Below are positions 33,041 through 42,540 of a stretch of 64,000 bases of DNA, one piece after another. The position numbers were made by a program, and so were the translations under genes. Each line of letters begins with the position of its first letter. The stretch's first letter is position 1. This stretch comes from Bacteroidales bacterium (GTDB lineage Bacteria > Bacteroidota > Bacteroidia > Bacteroidales > UBA12077), in NCBI GenBank assembly GCA_028282785.1, contig JANQHE010000076.1, forward strand, positions 24,547-88,546, written 5' to 3'. The notes below the pieces were generated by a model. That model was not told where the DNA came from and made no database searches. It saw only the letters and a program-made list of their open reading frames with translations.

Positions 33041-34996
33041 ATGAAATTTATAAACGCTACGATTAAATCAAGGTTGGTTAGTACAGCTATTGGGATTACA
33101 TTGATTTTAGTTAGCCTTGGTATAATTACCAACATAAATTTAAAGAACACCTTTAAGCAGTATTCTTTATTAAGCATAGTTGACGCTATAAATACAGAGG
33201 AGCTGGAAATTCGGAAATACGAAAAAGATTTTCTATTAAAAGAAACTTCTAATACTGAATTTTATAAAACAGAGAATAGTGTCTTACTAGACTCTTTATA
33301 TTCAACATTGAAAAATGTCGAAAGTGAAATATTCTTTTTGAAAGAAGATGGCATAATATCTAATCTTGGACTATTTCAAAATGTTACATTAATTGAAAAT
33401 GGTTTTGAAGATTACAGACATAATTTCGACTTACTAAAAACACAAATTATTCAAAAGGGGTTTAAAGATTTCGGTTTAGTTGGACAAATGCGTGCTCAGA
33501 TACATTCGGTAGAAGGAATCGTTGAAGAACAAAATAACCTTCAGTATTCAAAATTAATGCTAACACTTCGACGACATGAAAAAGATTATTTGTTAAGAAA
33601 AGATCTAAAATATCGCGATCGATTTGATAAAGTGGTTGATGAATTTACAAAGGTATTGGAAGTAAGCAGATCTCAAGATGCAGAGACTATTGCTGAATAC
33701 CTTGGGAATTACCAGGATATATTCCACAGAGTAATTGAAAAAGATATGATTATTGGGCTAAAAGAAGATAGAGGTTTAATGAATTCATTAAATGAGAGTA
33801 TTGTTCAAATCGAGAAAAATTTAGCTATTTTATATGCTTCTATTTATGAGAATTCAAAACGAAAAATATCAAAAGCGACGCTAATGTTATTTTTATTAAT
33901 TGGATTTTTTTCCATTACTATTTTAGTTTTTATATACAGAGATTCGAAATATATAGTAAATTCAATTAATAGTTTGAGACAATATATTAATCGTCTTGGA
34001 AAAGGAGAATTGCCCGGAAAGATTGAAGTAGTAAATACGGATGAGATATCTGATATGAAAAGATCGATCAATGAACTTACGAAGAATTTAAAGCAAACCA
34101 GAGATTTTGTGATTGAAGTTGGTAACGGTAATTTTAAAGAAGAAATAAATGTATTTAATGGAGAAGGAGAATTAGGCAGTAATTTGATCTTAATGAGAAA
34201 GAAGTTGTTACAAGTCCAATCTGAGCGTGAGCAGCAACAAATCGAATCTGAAAGAAGAATTTGGAACAATGAAGGAATAGGTCTGTTTGCAGATATACTT
34301 CGCTCAAACAATAATAATATTGAAGATTTATCTTTTGAGATTATAAAGAATCTTGTACAATACTTAAATGCAAATCAGGGGGGAGTCTTTATTAGAAATG
34401 AAGAAGACAAAAGCGATGTTTATTTCAACCTAACTGCGGCATATGCTTATGATCGTAAAAAATTCTTAGAAAAAAGAGTTTCTCTTGGAGAAGGAATGCT
34501 CGGAACGTGTGCCATAGAAGCTAAAACGGTCTATATGACCGAAATTCCAAATCATTATATTGAAATAACTTCAGGTTTGGGAGGAGCCAACCCTAGCAGC
34601 TTATTAATAGTGCCATTAAAAAGAGAAGAGGAAGTGCTGGGAATGATCGAAATAGCATCTTTTAATAAATTAGAAAAACATGAAATCGAATTTGTTGAGA
34701 AAATAGCTGAAAATGTTGCTTCACAGTTATATTTTGTACAAATGAATATTAAAACCAATAATTTGCTGGAAGAAACTAAAAATCAAGCAGAAGAGATGTT
34801 AACGCAGGAAGAAGAGATGAGGCAGAATATGGAAGAGCTTACTGTTACACAGGAAAGATTAGCAAGTAGAGAAGAAGAGTTGTTGCGTGAAATTGAAGAA
34901 TTAAAAATTAAGAATACTGAACTATTTCAGAAACTTGGAGAAGATGAAAAAACACAAAGTGAGTTTGATTACGAATCTTCTGCATTAAAAAATTAA
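33041..34996 (+). CDS. Membrane HAMP-GAF signalling protein without an output domain
   Basis: A 651-residue protein: transmembrane helix about 11-31, a helical extracytoplasmic sensor domain (about 35-265) with repeated RRHEKDYLLR-type motifs, a second transmembrane helix about 280-300, HAMP (about 300-360), a GAF domain (about 425-565), and a C-terminal coiled coil rich in Glu. It resembles the front half of Bacteroidota hybrid kinases or methyl-accepting sensors but has no kinase, cyclase or methyl-accepting domain. It may signal by contact with another kinase. A terminator follows. Confidence 0.8.
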   Translation: MKFINATIKSRLVSTAIGITLILVSLGIITNINLKNTFKQYSLLSIVDAINTEELEIRKYEKDFLLKETSNTEFYKTENSVLLDSLYSTLKNVESEIFFLKEDGIISNLGLFQNVTLIENGFEDYRHNFDLLKTQIIQKGFKDFGLVGQMRAQIHSVEGIVEEQNNLQYSKLMLTLRRHEKDYLLRKDLKYRDRFDKVVDEFTKVLEVSRSQDAETIAEYLGNYQDIFHRVIEKDMIIGLKEDRGLMNSLNESIVQIEKNLAILYASIYENSKRKISKATLMLFLLIGFFSITILVFIYRDSKYIVNSINSLRQYINRLGKGELPGKIEVVNTDEISDMKRSINELTKNLKQTRDFVIEVGNGNFKEEINVFNGEGELGSNLILMRKKLLQVQSEREQQQIESERRIWNNEGIGLFADILRSNNNNIEDLSFEIIKNLVQYLNANQGGVFIRNEEDKSDVYFNLTAAYAYDRKKFLEKRVSLGEGMLGTCAIEAKTVYMTEIPNHYIEITSGLGGANPSSLLIVPLKREEEVLGMIEIASFNKLEKHEIEFVEKIAENVASQLYFVQMNIKTNNLLEETKNQAEEMLTQEEEMRQNMEELTVTQERLASREEELLREIEELKIKNTELFQKLGEDEKTQSEFDYESSALKN

Positions 34997-35020
34997 ATTC
35001 CGGCATTAATTTTTAAGGGA

Positions 35021-35060
35021 TTAAAAGGTGCTACGCTGTTTAGTGTAGCATTCTTTTTTA
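35021..35060 (+). terminator. Intrinsic terminator after the HAMP-GAF gene
   Basis: TGCTACGC (35029-35036) pairs with GTGTAGCA (35043-35050), allowing one G-U pair, and is followed by TTCTTTTTT. A second A-run precedes it. Confidence 0.7.
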
Positions 35061-35241
35061 ATATTTTTTTAAGAAATGGTACATTTTATTCAAGTCAGGA
35101 AAAAAGCATTTAAAGATTTAATATTACTTGTTCATTCTTATTTTAATATTATTTTCATGGATGTTATGTTCCTTTGTATTGATAATTTAATAATTAAAGT
35201 CAGATTTGTAACTTTACAAAACTCAAATTCCTTGTTTTAAC

Positions 35242-37518
35242 ATGAAAACTAAGTTATTGTTAGTAATCATTTTATTTATATCAGCAGGCTTTACATTTTC
35301 TCAAGAAAATGATACAATTCCCAAAGCAAAAATAGGATTGGTTTTAAGTGGTGGTGGAGCTAAAGGATTAGCGCACATTGGAGTATTAAAAGTGTTAGAA
35401 GAAATAGGTATTTCTCCGGATTATATAACTGGAACAAGTATGGGGGCCGTAGTTGGCGCTTTATATTCTATGGGATATACAGCAGATGAAATCTCTGAAA
35501 TGAACGAAAATGCTGATTGGGAAATGCTATTGTCAGATCGAATTCCCTTAAATGAAGTGGTTTTCGAAGAAAAATATGAATATAAAAAATATATCTGGGG
35601 AATTCCAATTCGTAATTATGAGTTTAAACTTCCTTCTGGTATGATAGAAGGCCAACAATTAGAAAAGTTTTTTGCATCATTGATGTGGCCGTTGCCCGAA
35701 ATGGAAAACTATGATAGTTTGCCAATTCCTTTTCATTGTATGGGTGTTGACCTAATTAGTGGAAAGTTAATTGAGTTTGACTCAGGTAATTTACAAGAAA
35801 GTATAAAAGCAAGTATGTCAATACCCAGTATTTTTGCACCGGAAATTATAGATACTATGGTTTTTGTTGATGGTGGAGTTTTACGTAATTTTCCGGTGGA
35901 TGAGGTTAGAGAAATGGGAGCAGATTACGTGATTGGTGTTTTTGTTGGATTTGAAGAAGAAGTAACTAAAGAGGATTTATTTTCACTGTCAGATGTTCTT
36001 TCAAGGGCAACAGTATTTCTGGGAATCTTTGATTCAAAAGAGCAGATGAAAAAAACAAATCTTTTAATAGAACCTAACCTGAATGGTTTAGGTGCTTCGG
36101 ATTTTGCTAAAAACAAAAAAATTGAGCATTACGGTGAAGTAGCAGCTCTTGAAATACAGAAAAAGTTATATCATCTGGCAGATTCATTAAATCTTTCGTA
36201 CAGGCCGGTAAAAAAGATAGATCAGCCCGAAAAAATATTTATTAAGGAAATTAAAGTAATAAATGATCGACCTTTTGTTGCAGACCGTTTCATTATAAAG
36301 AAATCAGGCATAGAAGAGGGATCATATGTAACAAAAGAAGATATGAGTGAGGCGGTTGATAAAATATATGGTACACAATATTTTAAAAAAGTAACTTATA
36401 CGTTAAAGAAACTAGATAACGAAAATTATAGATTATATTTTAAAGTAAAGGAAAGCACCAGGGCATTTCTTAATATTGCAGCACATTATGATAATCAGTT
36501 TGGCCCGGGATTAATTACAAATTTAACCTTACGCAACTATTTAGCACCGGAATCAAGAGCAACGGTTTCACTAAATATTGCTGAAAATCCAGGCCTTAAG
36601 ATTAATATTAATAAATATTGGGGTAAAAATCAACGTATTATGGATAACTATTTTGTTGATTGGTATCAAAATGAACATTCTCTTTATGATAATAATATTG
36701 ATATAGGATCGTACAGGTTAAACTATTTTACGATCGGTGGAGGTGTAAAATATTCAATAGCTGTTAATCAACAAATGAGTGTTCTTGGATTTTATGAGAT
36801 TCAAAGATTTAAACCAAAAGATAACTTAAGAAATTATTTTGATGTACCAAGTTTTGAAAGTTATGGGCACAAAGGATTTGGATATAAGCTTTGTTTTAAT
36901 ATAAATACGACAGACGATAATTTCTTTCCAAACCGGGGGCTTAAGTTAGATATTTGTTATAAATACAACTTTAAACCAAAGTTAGATTATGAAATTAACA
37001 ATATAGATAAAGCTGCAATGGAAACGGCTGCATTTTTTGATGAAGATCCGGAGGATTTTTATTTGGGGTATACAAATTTAGAGATGTATCTTACAATTTT
37101 AAAGAAATTAACACTTAGTGTGAAAGCTACTACAGGTATTTCATCTGGTTCTTCTACGGGAATCGGAAATTATATGATTGGAGGCAGTTACTATACGGAA
37201 AGATTTGGTTATATACCGTTCGTTGGGATGAGTTTTTCAGAATCAATTGTATCTAATTTTGGTTTATTGGGAGGAGGAATAGATATTCAAATTATACCCA
37301 GAGTATATATATCATCCAGAGCAAATATCGGATTTTATACGGAATCAAAAAATGATATGTTAGATTATGTTGCTAATGCACCCTGGAAATCTTATTTAAA
37401 AGGTTTTTCGGCCGGTATAAGAGCAACAACAATCCTAGGACCTATTAGTATTATGTATTCAGATAATGATTTTGATGAAAACATTCGTTGGTACGTTAGT
37501 ATAGGTTACCCATTTTAA
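35242..37518 (+). CDS. Patatin-like phospholipase fused to an Omp85-type barrel
   Basis: A 758-residue outer-membrane protein. After a signal peptide (1-20) comes a patatin domain (about 30-225) with the oxyanion loop SGGGAKG at 36-42, nucleophile Ser66 in GTSMG, and the catalytic Asp210 in DGG. A POTRA-like segment follows (about 330-400) and then a beta barrel with alternating aromatic strands to a terminal GYPF. This is the PlpD/RssA-surface antigen architecture, a type V-like lipase. Substrates are probably phospholipids. Confidence 0.9.
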   Translation: MKTKLLLVIILFISAGFTFSQENDTIPKAKIGLVLSGGGAKGLAHIGVLKVLEEIGISPDYITGTSMGAVVGALYSMGYTADEISEMNENADWEMLLSDRIPLNEVVFEEKYEYKKYIWGIPIRNYEFKLPSGMIEGQQLEKFFASLMWPLPEMENYDSLPIPFHCMGVDLISGKLIEFDSGNLQESIKASMSIPSIFAPEIIDTMVFVDGGVLRNFPVDEVREMGADYVIGVFVGFEEEVTKEDLFSLSDVLSRATVFLGIFDSKEQMKKTNLLIEPNLNGLGASDFAKNKKIEHYGEVAALEIQKKLYHLADSLNLSYRPVKKIDQPEKIFIKEIKVINDRPFVADRFIIKKSGIEEGSYVTKEDMSEAVDKIYGTQYFKKVTYTLKKLDNENYRLYFKVKESTRAFLNIAAHYDNQFGPGLITNLTLRNYLAPESRATVSLNIAENPGLKININKYWGKNQRIMDNYFVDWYQNEHSLYDNNIDIGSYRLNYFTIGGGVKYSIAVNQQMSVLGFYEIQRFKPKDNLRNYFDVPSFESYGHKGFGYKLCFNINTTDDNFFPNRGLKLDICYKYNFKPKLDYEINNIDKAAMETAAFFDEDPEDFYLGYTNLEMYLTILKKLTLSVKATTGISSGSSTGIGNYMIGGSYYTERFGYIPFVGMSFSESIVSNFGLLGGGIDIQIIPRVYISSRANIGFYTESKNDMLDYVANAPWKSYLKGFSAGIRATTILGPISIMYSDNDFDENIRWYVSIGYPF

Positions 37519-37554
37519 ATTATAGAGTTATTTAGTCGATTCATAAAAAGTGAT

Positions 37555-37562
37555 TATATTTG
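37555..37562 (+). promoter_or_regulatory. -7 box for the deacetylase-family gene
   Basis: TATATTTG, a perfect TAnnTTTG, 31 bases upstream of the ATG at 37594. Confidence 0.6.
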
Positions 37563-37593
37563 TTAAATTCCGAATCGAACCGGAGAGTTTTAA

Positions 37594-38496
37594 ATGATCT
37601 ATATAGCATTTTCATCTTATTATCATCATCCATTGCCTGAAGGACACAAATTTCCAATGGATAAATATATCAAAATACCGGAACAACTATTAAAAGAGGG
37701 AACGTATACAAAACGTAATTTCTTTGAGCCAAAATTAACAGGAGATGACTTTATTTCATTGGTACATAGCAATAAATATATTGCTAAATTAAAACATAAT
37801 AATATTACTAAACAGGAAGAACGAAGATTGGGTTTTCCGCTAAGTCCTGAATTAATAAAGCGTGAGGCATTAATTTGTTCAGGTAATTCGCAGGCAGCAT
37901 TGCTTGCCATGGAAAATGGAGTTTCGTTTAATGCTGCAGGCGGAACACATCATGCACACTGCGATTTTGGAGAGGGGTACTGTATGTTCAACGATATAGC
38001 GGTTGCATCTCAATACTTATTAAATAACAGGGAAGTTAATCAAATTCTTGTAATTGATTTAGATGTACATCAAGGGAATGGAACTGCAAATATATTCTCA
38101 AATGAAAGCAGGGTTTTTACTTTTAGTATGCATAGCGAAACAAGCTTTCCTTTAAGAAAAGCTAAATCTGATCTTGATATTGCTTTAGCTCCGTTAACAG
38201 ATGATAACGAATATTTAAGCTTGCTCGGTGATCAATTACCCAAATTAATTGAAAACGTAAAACCGGATTTTATTTTTTACCAATGTGGAGTTGATATTCT
38301 CACAAACGATCAGTTGGGTCATTTAAATGTAACCAAAAAAGGATGCGCTGAGCGTGATAGAATAGTTTTGGAAAGTGCTCATAAATATGGAATCCCGTTA
38401 ACAGCATCTATGGGTGGAGGTTATGCCCGGGATATAGATGAAATTGTAGATGCACATTGTAATACATACAGAATTGCAAAAGAAATATTTGGTTAA
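37594..38496 (+). CDS. Histone deacetylase / AcuC-family amidohydrolase
   Basis: A 300-residue zinc hydrolase of the arginase-deacetylase fold. Motifs are AAGGTHHAHCDFGEGYCMFNDIA near residue 112 (catalytic His pair), IDLDVHQGNGT near 153 (zinc ligands Asp and His), and GGGYARD near 272. The family removes acetyl or acyl groups from lysine, polyamines or other amines; here the substrate is unknown. It converges on and overlaps by four bases the end of the phosphatase gene on the minus strand. Confidence 0.9.
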   Translation: MIYIAFSSYYHHPLPEGHKFPMDKYIKIPEQLLKEGTYTKRNFFEPKLTGDDFISLVHSNKYIAKLKHNNITKQEERRLGFPLSPELIKREALICSGNSQAALLAMENGVSFNAAGGTHHAHCDFGEGYCMFNDIAVASQYLLNNREVNQILVIDLDVHQGNGTANIFSNESRVFTFSMHSETSFPLRKAKSDLDIALAPLTDDNEYLSLLGDQLPKLIENVKPDFIFYQCGVDILTNDQLGHLNVTKKGCAERDRIVLESAHKYGIPLTASMGGGYARDIDEIVDAHCNTYRIAKEIFG

Positions 38497-39677
38497 ATAA
38501 ACTTCATACTAATCTCTTTCAGGAATTTACTTTCTAAAGTTTCTGCGATACGGCGAACAACTGTTCTTCTTATTTCGAGTTCAACTGGCAAATTTGGATC
38601 CTGATGGGCAATGTTTACTCTGGTTCCAATTACAAAATGTATCTCATCACTTTCTTTTAGCAATTTAACAATTTGATCGGCAGGTCCTTTGCCAAGCATA
38701 TAATTATTATTATAAACTTTCAGGATTTCAGATACTTTACTAAGTGTAAGAATACCTTCAGTGACCAAATCTATTCCTGTCATATATGCAACCGGAGGAA
38801 GGTCCGGATCATGGAATTCAAAACTGTCTTCAATTTCAAGCTCTAACTCGCGGGAAATAATGTCCGCTGTAGTTGCTCCACTTAAAATCTTTTTTCCTTC
38901 GAAATTTTTTACAACTTCAGCAAGTTTTACATCTCTTTCTTCTTCATATGGAGGCCCGGTGCAAAGCAATAGTTTTCGTGGTTTTCTGAAATATATGGCG
39001 GCGCAGCTTGTATCATCTTTTGCATGATAGGCATCATTTTGGTATGCCATGTTAACAACTTTTCCTGCTAATTTATTTGCGGAAATTTCCGGATTATTAA
39101 TAACTAACCTTTTTGTAAAATCTTCAAGGTTATCATGTCCCCAGCCAAAAGGATATTTTGAACTTCCTAAGCCTGATTGTGTGATCCCATCGCTACAGAA
39201 TACAATCCTGTCTTCTTTTTGTGCTTGAAAAGTACAATTCTTTAATATTTTGCCGGCATTTTGTTCTCCTTCCATAACAACAGTTTGCCATTTAGGGTCA
39301 AAGACCTGGTCTTTTCTGATTATGATTGTTTCGGGATTATCATATTCCAGTATAGTTGTTTTTCCGTCTGCTTCAATGTCTATGATCGTAAAAGTGGAAT
39401 AGCTGATATGACGTTTGCTACAAACGGGCAAAGTATTCATTATAATTTCAGCTATACGATTAACATCTTTATGTTCTTTCGTAAAATTTAATGCCATAGT
39501 CGATGTGAGTGTAGCTAACATATTAGCTTTAACTCCATGTCCCATGCCATCTGATAAAACAACAATGGTTCGTTCTTCGGTCTTTATTTTCTCAGAAAGA
39601 AATACATCCCCACATATCCTTTCACCTTCGTGATTTTTCTGAATACAGTCAACTTCTATGTAAAACTTATGGTCCAT
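38493..39677 (-). CDS. SpoIIE/PP2C-type serine phosphatase linked to a sensory hydrogenase
   Basis: A 394-residue protein. The N-terminal 230 residues form a SpoIIE PP2C domain: GDVFLSEK near 24, VLSDGMGHGVKA near 40 (metal-binding Asp-Gly), FCSDGITQSG near 160, and KDDTSCAAIYF near 221. The C-terminal 160 residues form a second, unassigned domain that ends in helices. PP2C phosphatases of this kind remove phosphate from STAS or similar proteins. It lies two bases after the sensory hydrogenase-PAS gene, matching the known pairing of group C [FeFe] proteins with Ser/Thr phosphatases. The sensor probably controls the phosphatase directly. Confidence 0.87.
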   Translation of the reverse strand: MDHKFYIEVDCIQKNHEGERICGDVFLSEKIKTEERTIVVLSDGMGHGVKANMLATLTSTMALNFTKEHKDVNRIAEIIMNTLPVCSKRHISYSTFTIIDIEADGKTTILEYDNPETIIIRKDQVFDPKWQTVVMEGEQNAGKILKNCTFQAQKEDRIVFCSDGITQSGLGSSKYPFGWGHDNLEDFTKRLVINNPEISANKLAGKVVNMAYQNDAYHAKDDTSCAAIYFRKPRKLLLCTGPPYEEERDVKLAEVVKNFEGKKILSGATTADIISRELELEIEDSFEFHDPDLPPVAYMTGIDLVTEGILTLSKVSEILKVYNNNYMLGKGPADQIVKLLKESDEIHFVIGTRVNIAHQDPNLPVELEIRRTVVRRIAETLESKFLKEISMKFI

Positions 39678-39679
39678 TG

Positions 39680-41539
39680 TTATTCTTTCTTACTCATTTT
39701 GTAAAGCTCTATAATTGAATTTAACATTTGCTCGGTTTCCGATGCTCCTTCGCCTAGTAAGAATCCTATCTTTTGTACCATAGCCAGATTTTTATCAATT
39801 ACATCCGTAACCCTTTTCAGAACTTCTTCTTTTCTTACTTCAGGTGAATACATATCTCTGAAAACTGCCCCAAGAATTTTTCCTTTTCGAATTGTAAATA
39901 CCGAAAGATTTAATAGTTTGTCTTCAATATGAATATCCCTGTTTAAAATATTTTCGTTGGATGAAAATACATGTGTAAACATGTTATAGATATTAAATGG
40001 TAATAGAGTTTTAAGATCGGCACCTATTAATCCGGGAATAACTTCATCGATTGATTTGGCTTCTTCACCTAAAAGTTCTATAAAACTATCATTGGAATGT
40101 ATAATTTTTAAGTTTTTATCTAATATTACAACTCCTGATGGTAATTTCTGAAGCATCCTGCCAATTGTATCCGAAGCTTCTTTAGCAGCTTCTTTTTCTT
40201 TTTGTGCTACCTCTTCAGATTCTTGTAAGGCCTTTTGGGTTTGAGCTAATTTCTCATTGGTAGATTTTAATGCTTTTATGTAATCGTGCCTGTTTCTCAG
40301 TGAGAATGTTAAGCACATGTCCGCTTTAGCTAATCCTTTAGCAACTGCAATAGCAAAATCGCGACAAGTACTATATCCACACGCATTACATCCTAGATCT
40401 GGATTTTTACCCTCTTTTCCTATGGCTTTTAATATCTCATTAATTCTATCTTCAGAAGGCATTTCAATTCTTTGGTTATCATTTACAAAGGTTCTGGAAT
40501 AATCGAGATTCCAAAATTTGTCAATTTCTTCCTGCCACCTTTTCTTATTGAAATTTTTAAGTCTTTTATTGGCATAATCAGTTACACGAGTTCTTCGAAT
40601 GAACTTTCTTCCGTTTTTAGTTGTTCCGGGTCCCATTAAACAACCTTCGCAATAGTATAAATTAAAATGTTTTTTAATCGTGTCAATGTCCTTGTGAAAC
40701 TGTTTGGTGGCATTTAGCATATTCATCTTTCCCTCGGCAGTTATAACTTCACCTTCTAATAGATCCTCACTAATGCTGGCCGCTTGTAATAATCCATTGG
40801 CTATTGGAAATAGAGAACCCTTATAGCCTATTGGTGGATCAAATTCCGAAAATTCAACTTTACTTTCTTTAATTTTAAATTCATCAAACAGTTCCCGTAA
40901 CTCATGAAAAGTTAAAACTGAGTCGATTTTCCCATCACCATCAAATAAATTAGCTTCATCCTTGCTGTCAATACATGGGCCGATATAAATAACTTTTATA
41001 TCATTTCCATAAAGTTTTCTTGCAATCTTAGATGTTGCTACCATAGGCGAAACTAATGGAGCTAAATTATCAACCAATTCCGGTTGGAATTTTTGAATAT
41101 GAGAAACAACGACGGGACAAGCTGTTGTTATATAATATTTTCCTTTAAAATTCTTGAATAATTCGGCATATTTAAGTGCTATGATATCTGCTCCAAATGA
41201 AACCTCATTAACATAATCAAAACCCAGTAATTTAATCATCTGAACAAATTTGCGGTAGTCGGTAATATCGTGAAACTCACCTGAAATACTTGGAGCTACG
41301 ATAGCAACCTTTTTATGCTTGGATTCCAGTATTTCTTTTGTTTCCGACTTAGAATCACGATAAATTATTGCATTTTCCGGACATACCGAAGTACAACTTC
41401 CACAACCTATACATCGATCCGGAATAATGCGAGCATAGTCTCTGTTTGCTTTTACCTCAATGGCATTAACGGGGCAAACCCGTACGCAGGAATAACTTAA
41501 GTTGCATTTATCATTTAATATCTCAACTAATGGCTTCAT
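39680..41539 (-). CDS. Sensory [FeFe]-hydrogenase-like protein with PAS domain
   Basis: A 619-residue protein. Order: ferredoxin domain, [FeFe]-hydrogenase large-subunit domain (about 70-360), a CNACGYSTC-type FeS domain near residue 385, coiled coil, PAS domain (about 465-575), and a short helical tail. H-cluster motifs are altered: TTACPVV (no relay Cys), IGPCIDSK, and CEGCLMGPG, in which the two ligands are spaced CxxC, one residue shorter than CxxxC in enzymes. The first ferredoxin motif has only three Cys (12, 18 and 22), with Ser15 in place of the second. It should bind an H-cluster and report H2 or redox state to the SpoIIE-type phosphatase next door. Confidence 0.87.
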   Translation of the reverse strand: MKPLVEILNDKCNLSYSCVRVCPVNAIEVKANRDYARIIPDRCIGCGSCTSVCPENAIIYRDSKSETKEILESKHKKVAIVAPSISGEFHDITDYRKFVQMIKLLGFDYVNEVSFGADIIALKYAELFKNFKGKYYITTACPVVVSHIQKFQPELVDNLAPLVSPMVATSKIARKLYGNDIKVIYIGPCIDSKDEANLFDGDGKIDSVLTFHELRELFDEFKIKESKVEFSEFDPPIGYKGSLFPIANGLLQAASISEDLLEGEVITAEGKMNMLNATKQFHKDIDTIKKHFNLYYCEGCLMGPGTTKNGRKFIRRTRVTDYANKRLKNFNKKRWQEEIDKFWNLDYSRTFVNDNQRIEMPSEDRINEILKAIGKEGKNPDLGCNACGYSTCRDFAIAVAKGLAKADMCLTFSLRNRHDYIKALKSTNEKLAQTQKALQESEEVAQKEKEAAKEASDTIGRMLQKLPSGVVILDKNLKIIHSNDSFIELLGEEAKSIDEVIPGLIGADLKTLLPFNIYNMFTHVFSSNENILNRDIHIEDKLLNLSVFTIRKGKILGAVFRDMYSPEVRKEEVLKRVTDVIDKNLAMVQKIGFLLGEGASETEQMLNSIIELYKMSKKE

Positions 41540-41553
41540 ATACTCAATAATAA

Positions 41554-41799
41554 TTAATCTTTGGCGAATAGGTTATCTAGCAAATACATTACATTCTCAG
41601 GTGTAATATTTTGATATTCCTTATTATCGACTTTCAAGATCGGACCATTTTCGCAATTACCATAACAATGATTTCCATGGAAAAAAACTTTATCTTCAAG
41701 CTGGTGTTCTTTAATATAATCCTTAATAATCTTAACAGTATTTTTATTTCCTCTGGAAAAACAAGAACTTCCCAGGCAAATTACAATCTCTTTTTTCAT
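41554..41799 (-). CDS. Small thioredoxin-like [2Fe-2S] ferredoxin
   Basis: An 81-residue protein equal to the C-terminal half of NuoE/HydC, with ligands in CLGSSC (Cys8, Cys13) and HCYGNCENGP (two Cys near 45-49). It lacks the N-terminal helical domain. It is the first gene of the minus-strand operon, 14 bases before the sensory hydrogenase-PAS gene, so it probably passes electrons to or from that sensor. The divergent neighbour across the tandem operators is hydC of the second hydrogenase. Confidence 0.88.
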   Translation of the reverse strand: MKKEIVICLGSSCFSRGNKNTVKIIKDYIKEHQLEDKVFFHGNHCYGNCENGPILKVDNKEYQNITPENVMYLLDNLFAKD

Positions 41800-41994
41800 T
41801 TAAAAGCTATATCCAAATTCAAGGTTTAAAACGATAATTTTTCTTGCAAGATAGCTAAAATTATTGTTATTGCTGTAAAATCCGATATTATGTTGTAGAA
41901 TATGTAACGATGTAAATTTATTTAAAACATCCAACTTTTGATTTAAGATATTTATTATTAGTAGGTTGTGTAATATTTGGTTTTTCAAACTTCA

Positions 41995-42045
41995 TTGTTA
42001 ATAAAATAACAGTGTTCTGAAATTAACAATAATTGATTATATTTG
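41995..42045 (+). promoter_or_regulatory. Promoter with tandem operators before the second hyd operon
   Basis: TGTTAATAAAATAACA (41996-42011) and TGTTCTGAAATTAACA (42013-42028; one mismatch in the left arm) are separated by a single G. Nine bases on is TATATTTG (42038-42045), a perfect -7 box. Arrangement, spacing and the 19-base core TTGTTAATAAAATAACAGT reproduce the promoter at 18503-18554. The site may also affect the divergent minus-strand operon that starts at 41799. Confidence 0.7.
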
Positions 42046-42075
42046 CAGCAATAGTTCTTATTAAAAAAATGGTTT

Positions 42076-42537
42076 ATGTCACGCTTAGATGAAATACTGG
42101 AAAGGTATCCATTTGTTCAAAGAGATAATCTTATTCCAATATTACAGGACATTCAGGATGAGTTTGGATGCTTGACTGAAGAAGCCATTGTTAAAGTAGG
42201 AAAATATTTAAGCCTGCCAACTGCTAAAATATACGGTTTAGCAAGTTTTTACCATCATTTTAGATTTGTAAAAAAAGGTAAATACCATATAAAAGTTTGT
42301 AATGGAACTTCTTGTCATGCAAATGGAAATACCATAATCTTAAATGAGTTGGAGAAGAGTCTTGATATAAAATCTGATGAGATAACCAGGGATGGAAATT
42401 TCAGTATTGAGGAATCATCTTGTATGGCTTCATGTGGGTATGGACCTGTGATTTCTGTTAATGATAGGCACTATACCAATGTAGATATCGAGAAACTTGC
42501 CGAAATAATTGACTATTATAAAAATATGGAAGAATAA
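42076..42537 (+). CDS. hydC: NuoE-like 2Fe-2S subunit HydC of [FeFe] hydrogenase 2
   Basis: A 153-residue NuoE-type protein with the helical N-terminal part (LIPILQDIQDEFGCLTEEA) and the 2Fe-2S ligands in CNGTSCHANGN and CMASCGYGPV. It starts the second hydrogenase operon, whose order is C-B-A rather than the B-A-C of the first. It is three bases from hydB. Confidence 0.92.
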   Translation: MSRLDEILERYPFVQRDNLIPILQDIQDEFGCLTEEAIVKVGKYLSLPTAKIYGLASFYHHFRFVKKGKYHIKVCNGTSCHANGNTIILNELEKSLDIKSDEITRDGNFSIEESSCMASCGYGPVISVNDRHYTNVDIEKLAEIIDYYKNMEE

Positions 42538-42540
42538 TTT

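Noticed and set aside
41800..41988. A 62-residue minus-strand frame directly before the 81-residue ferredoxin gene
   Set aside because: The residue mix is that of AT-rich non-coding DNA with no family features, and it occupies the likely leader of the ferredoxin operon.
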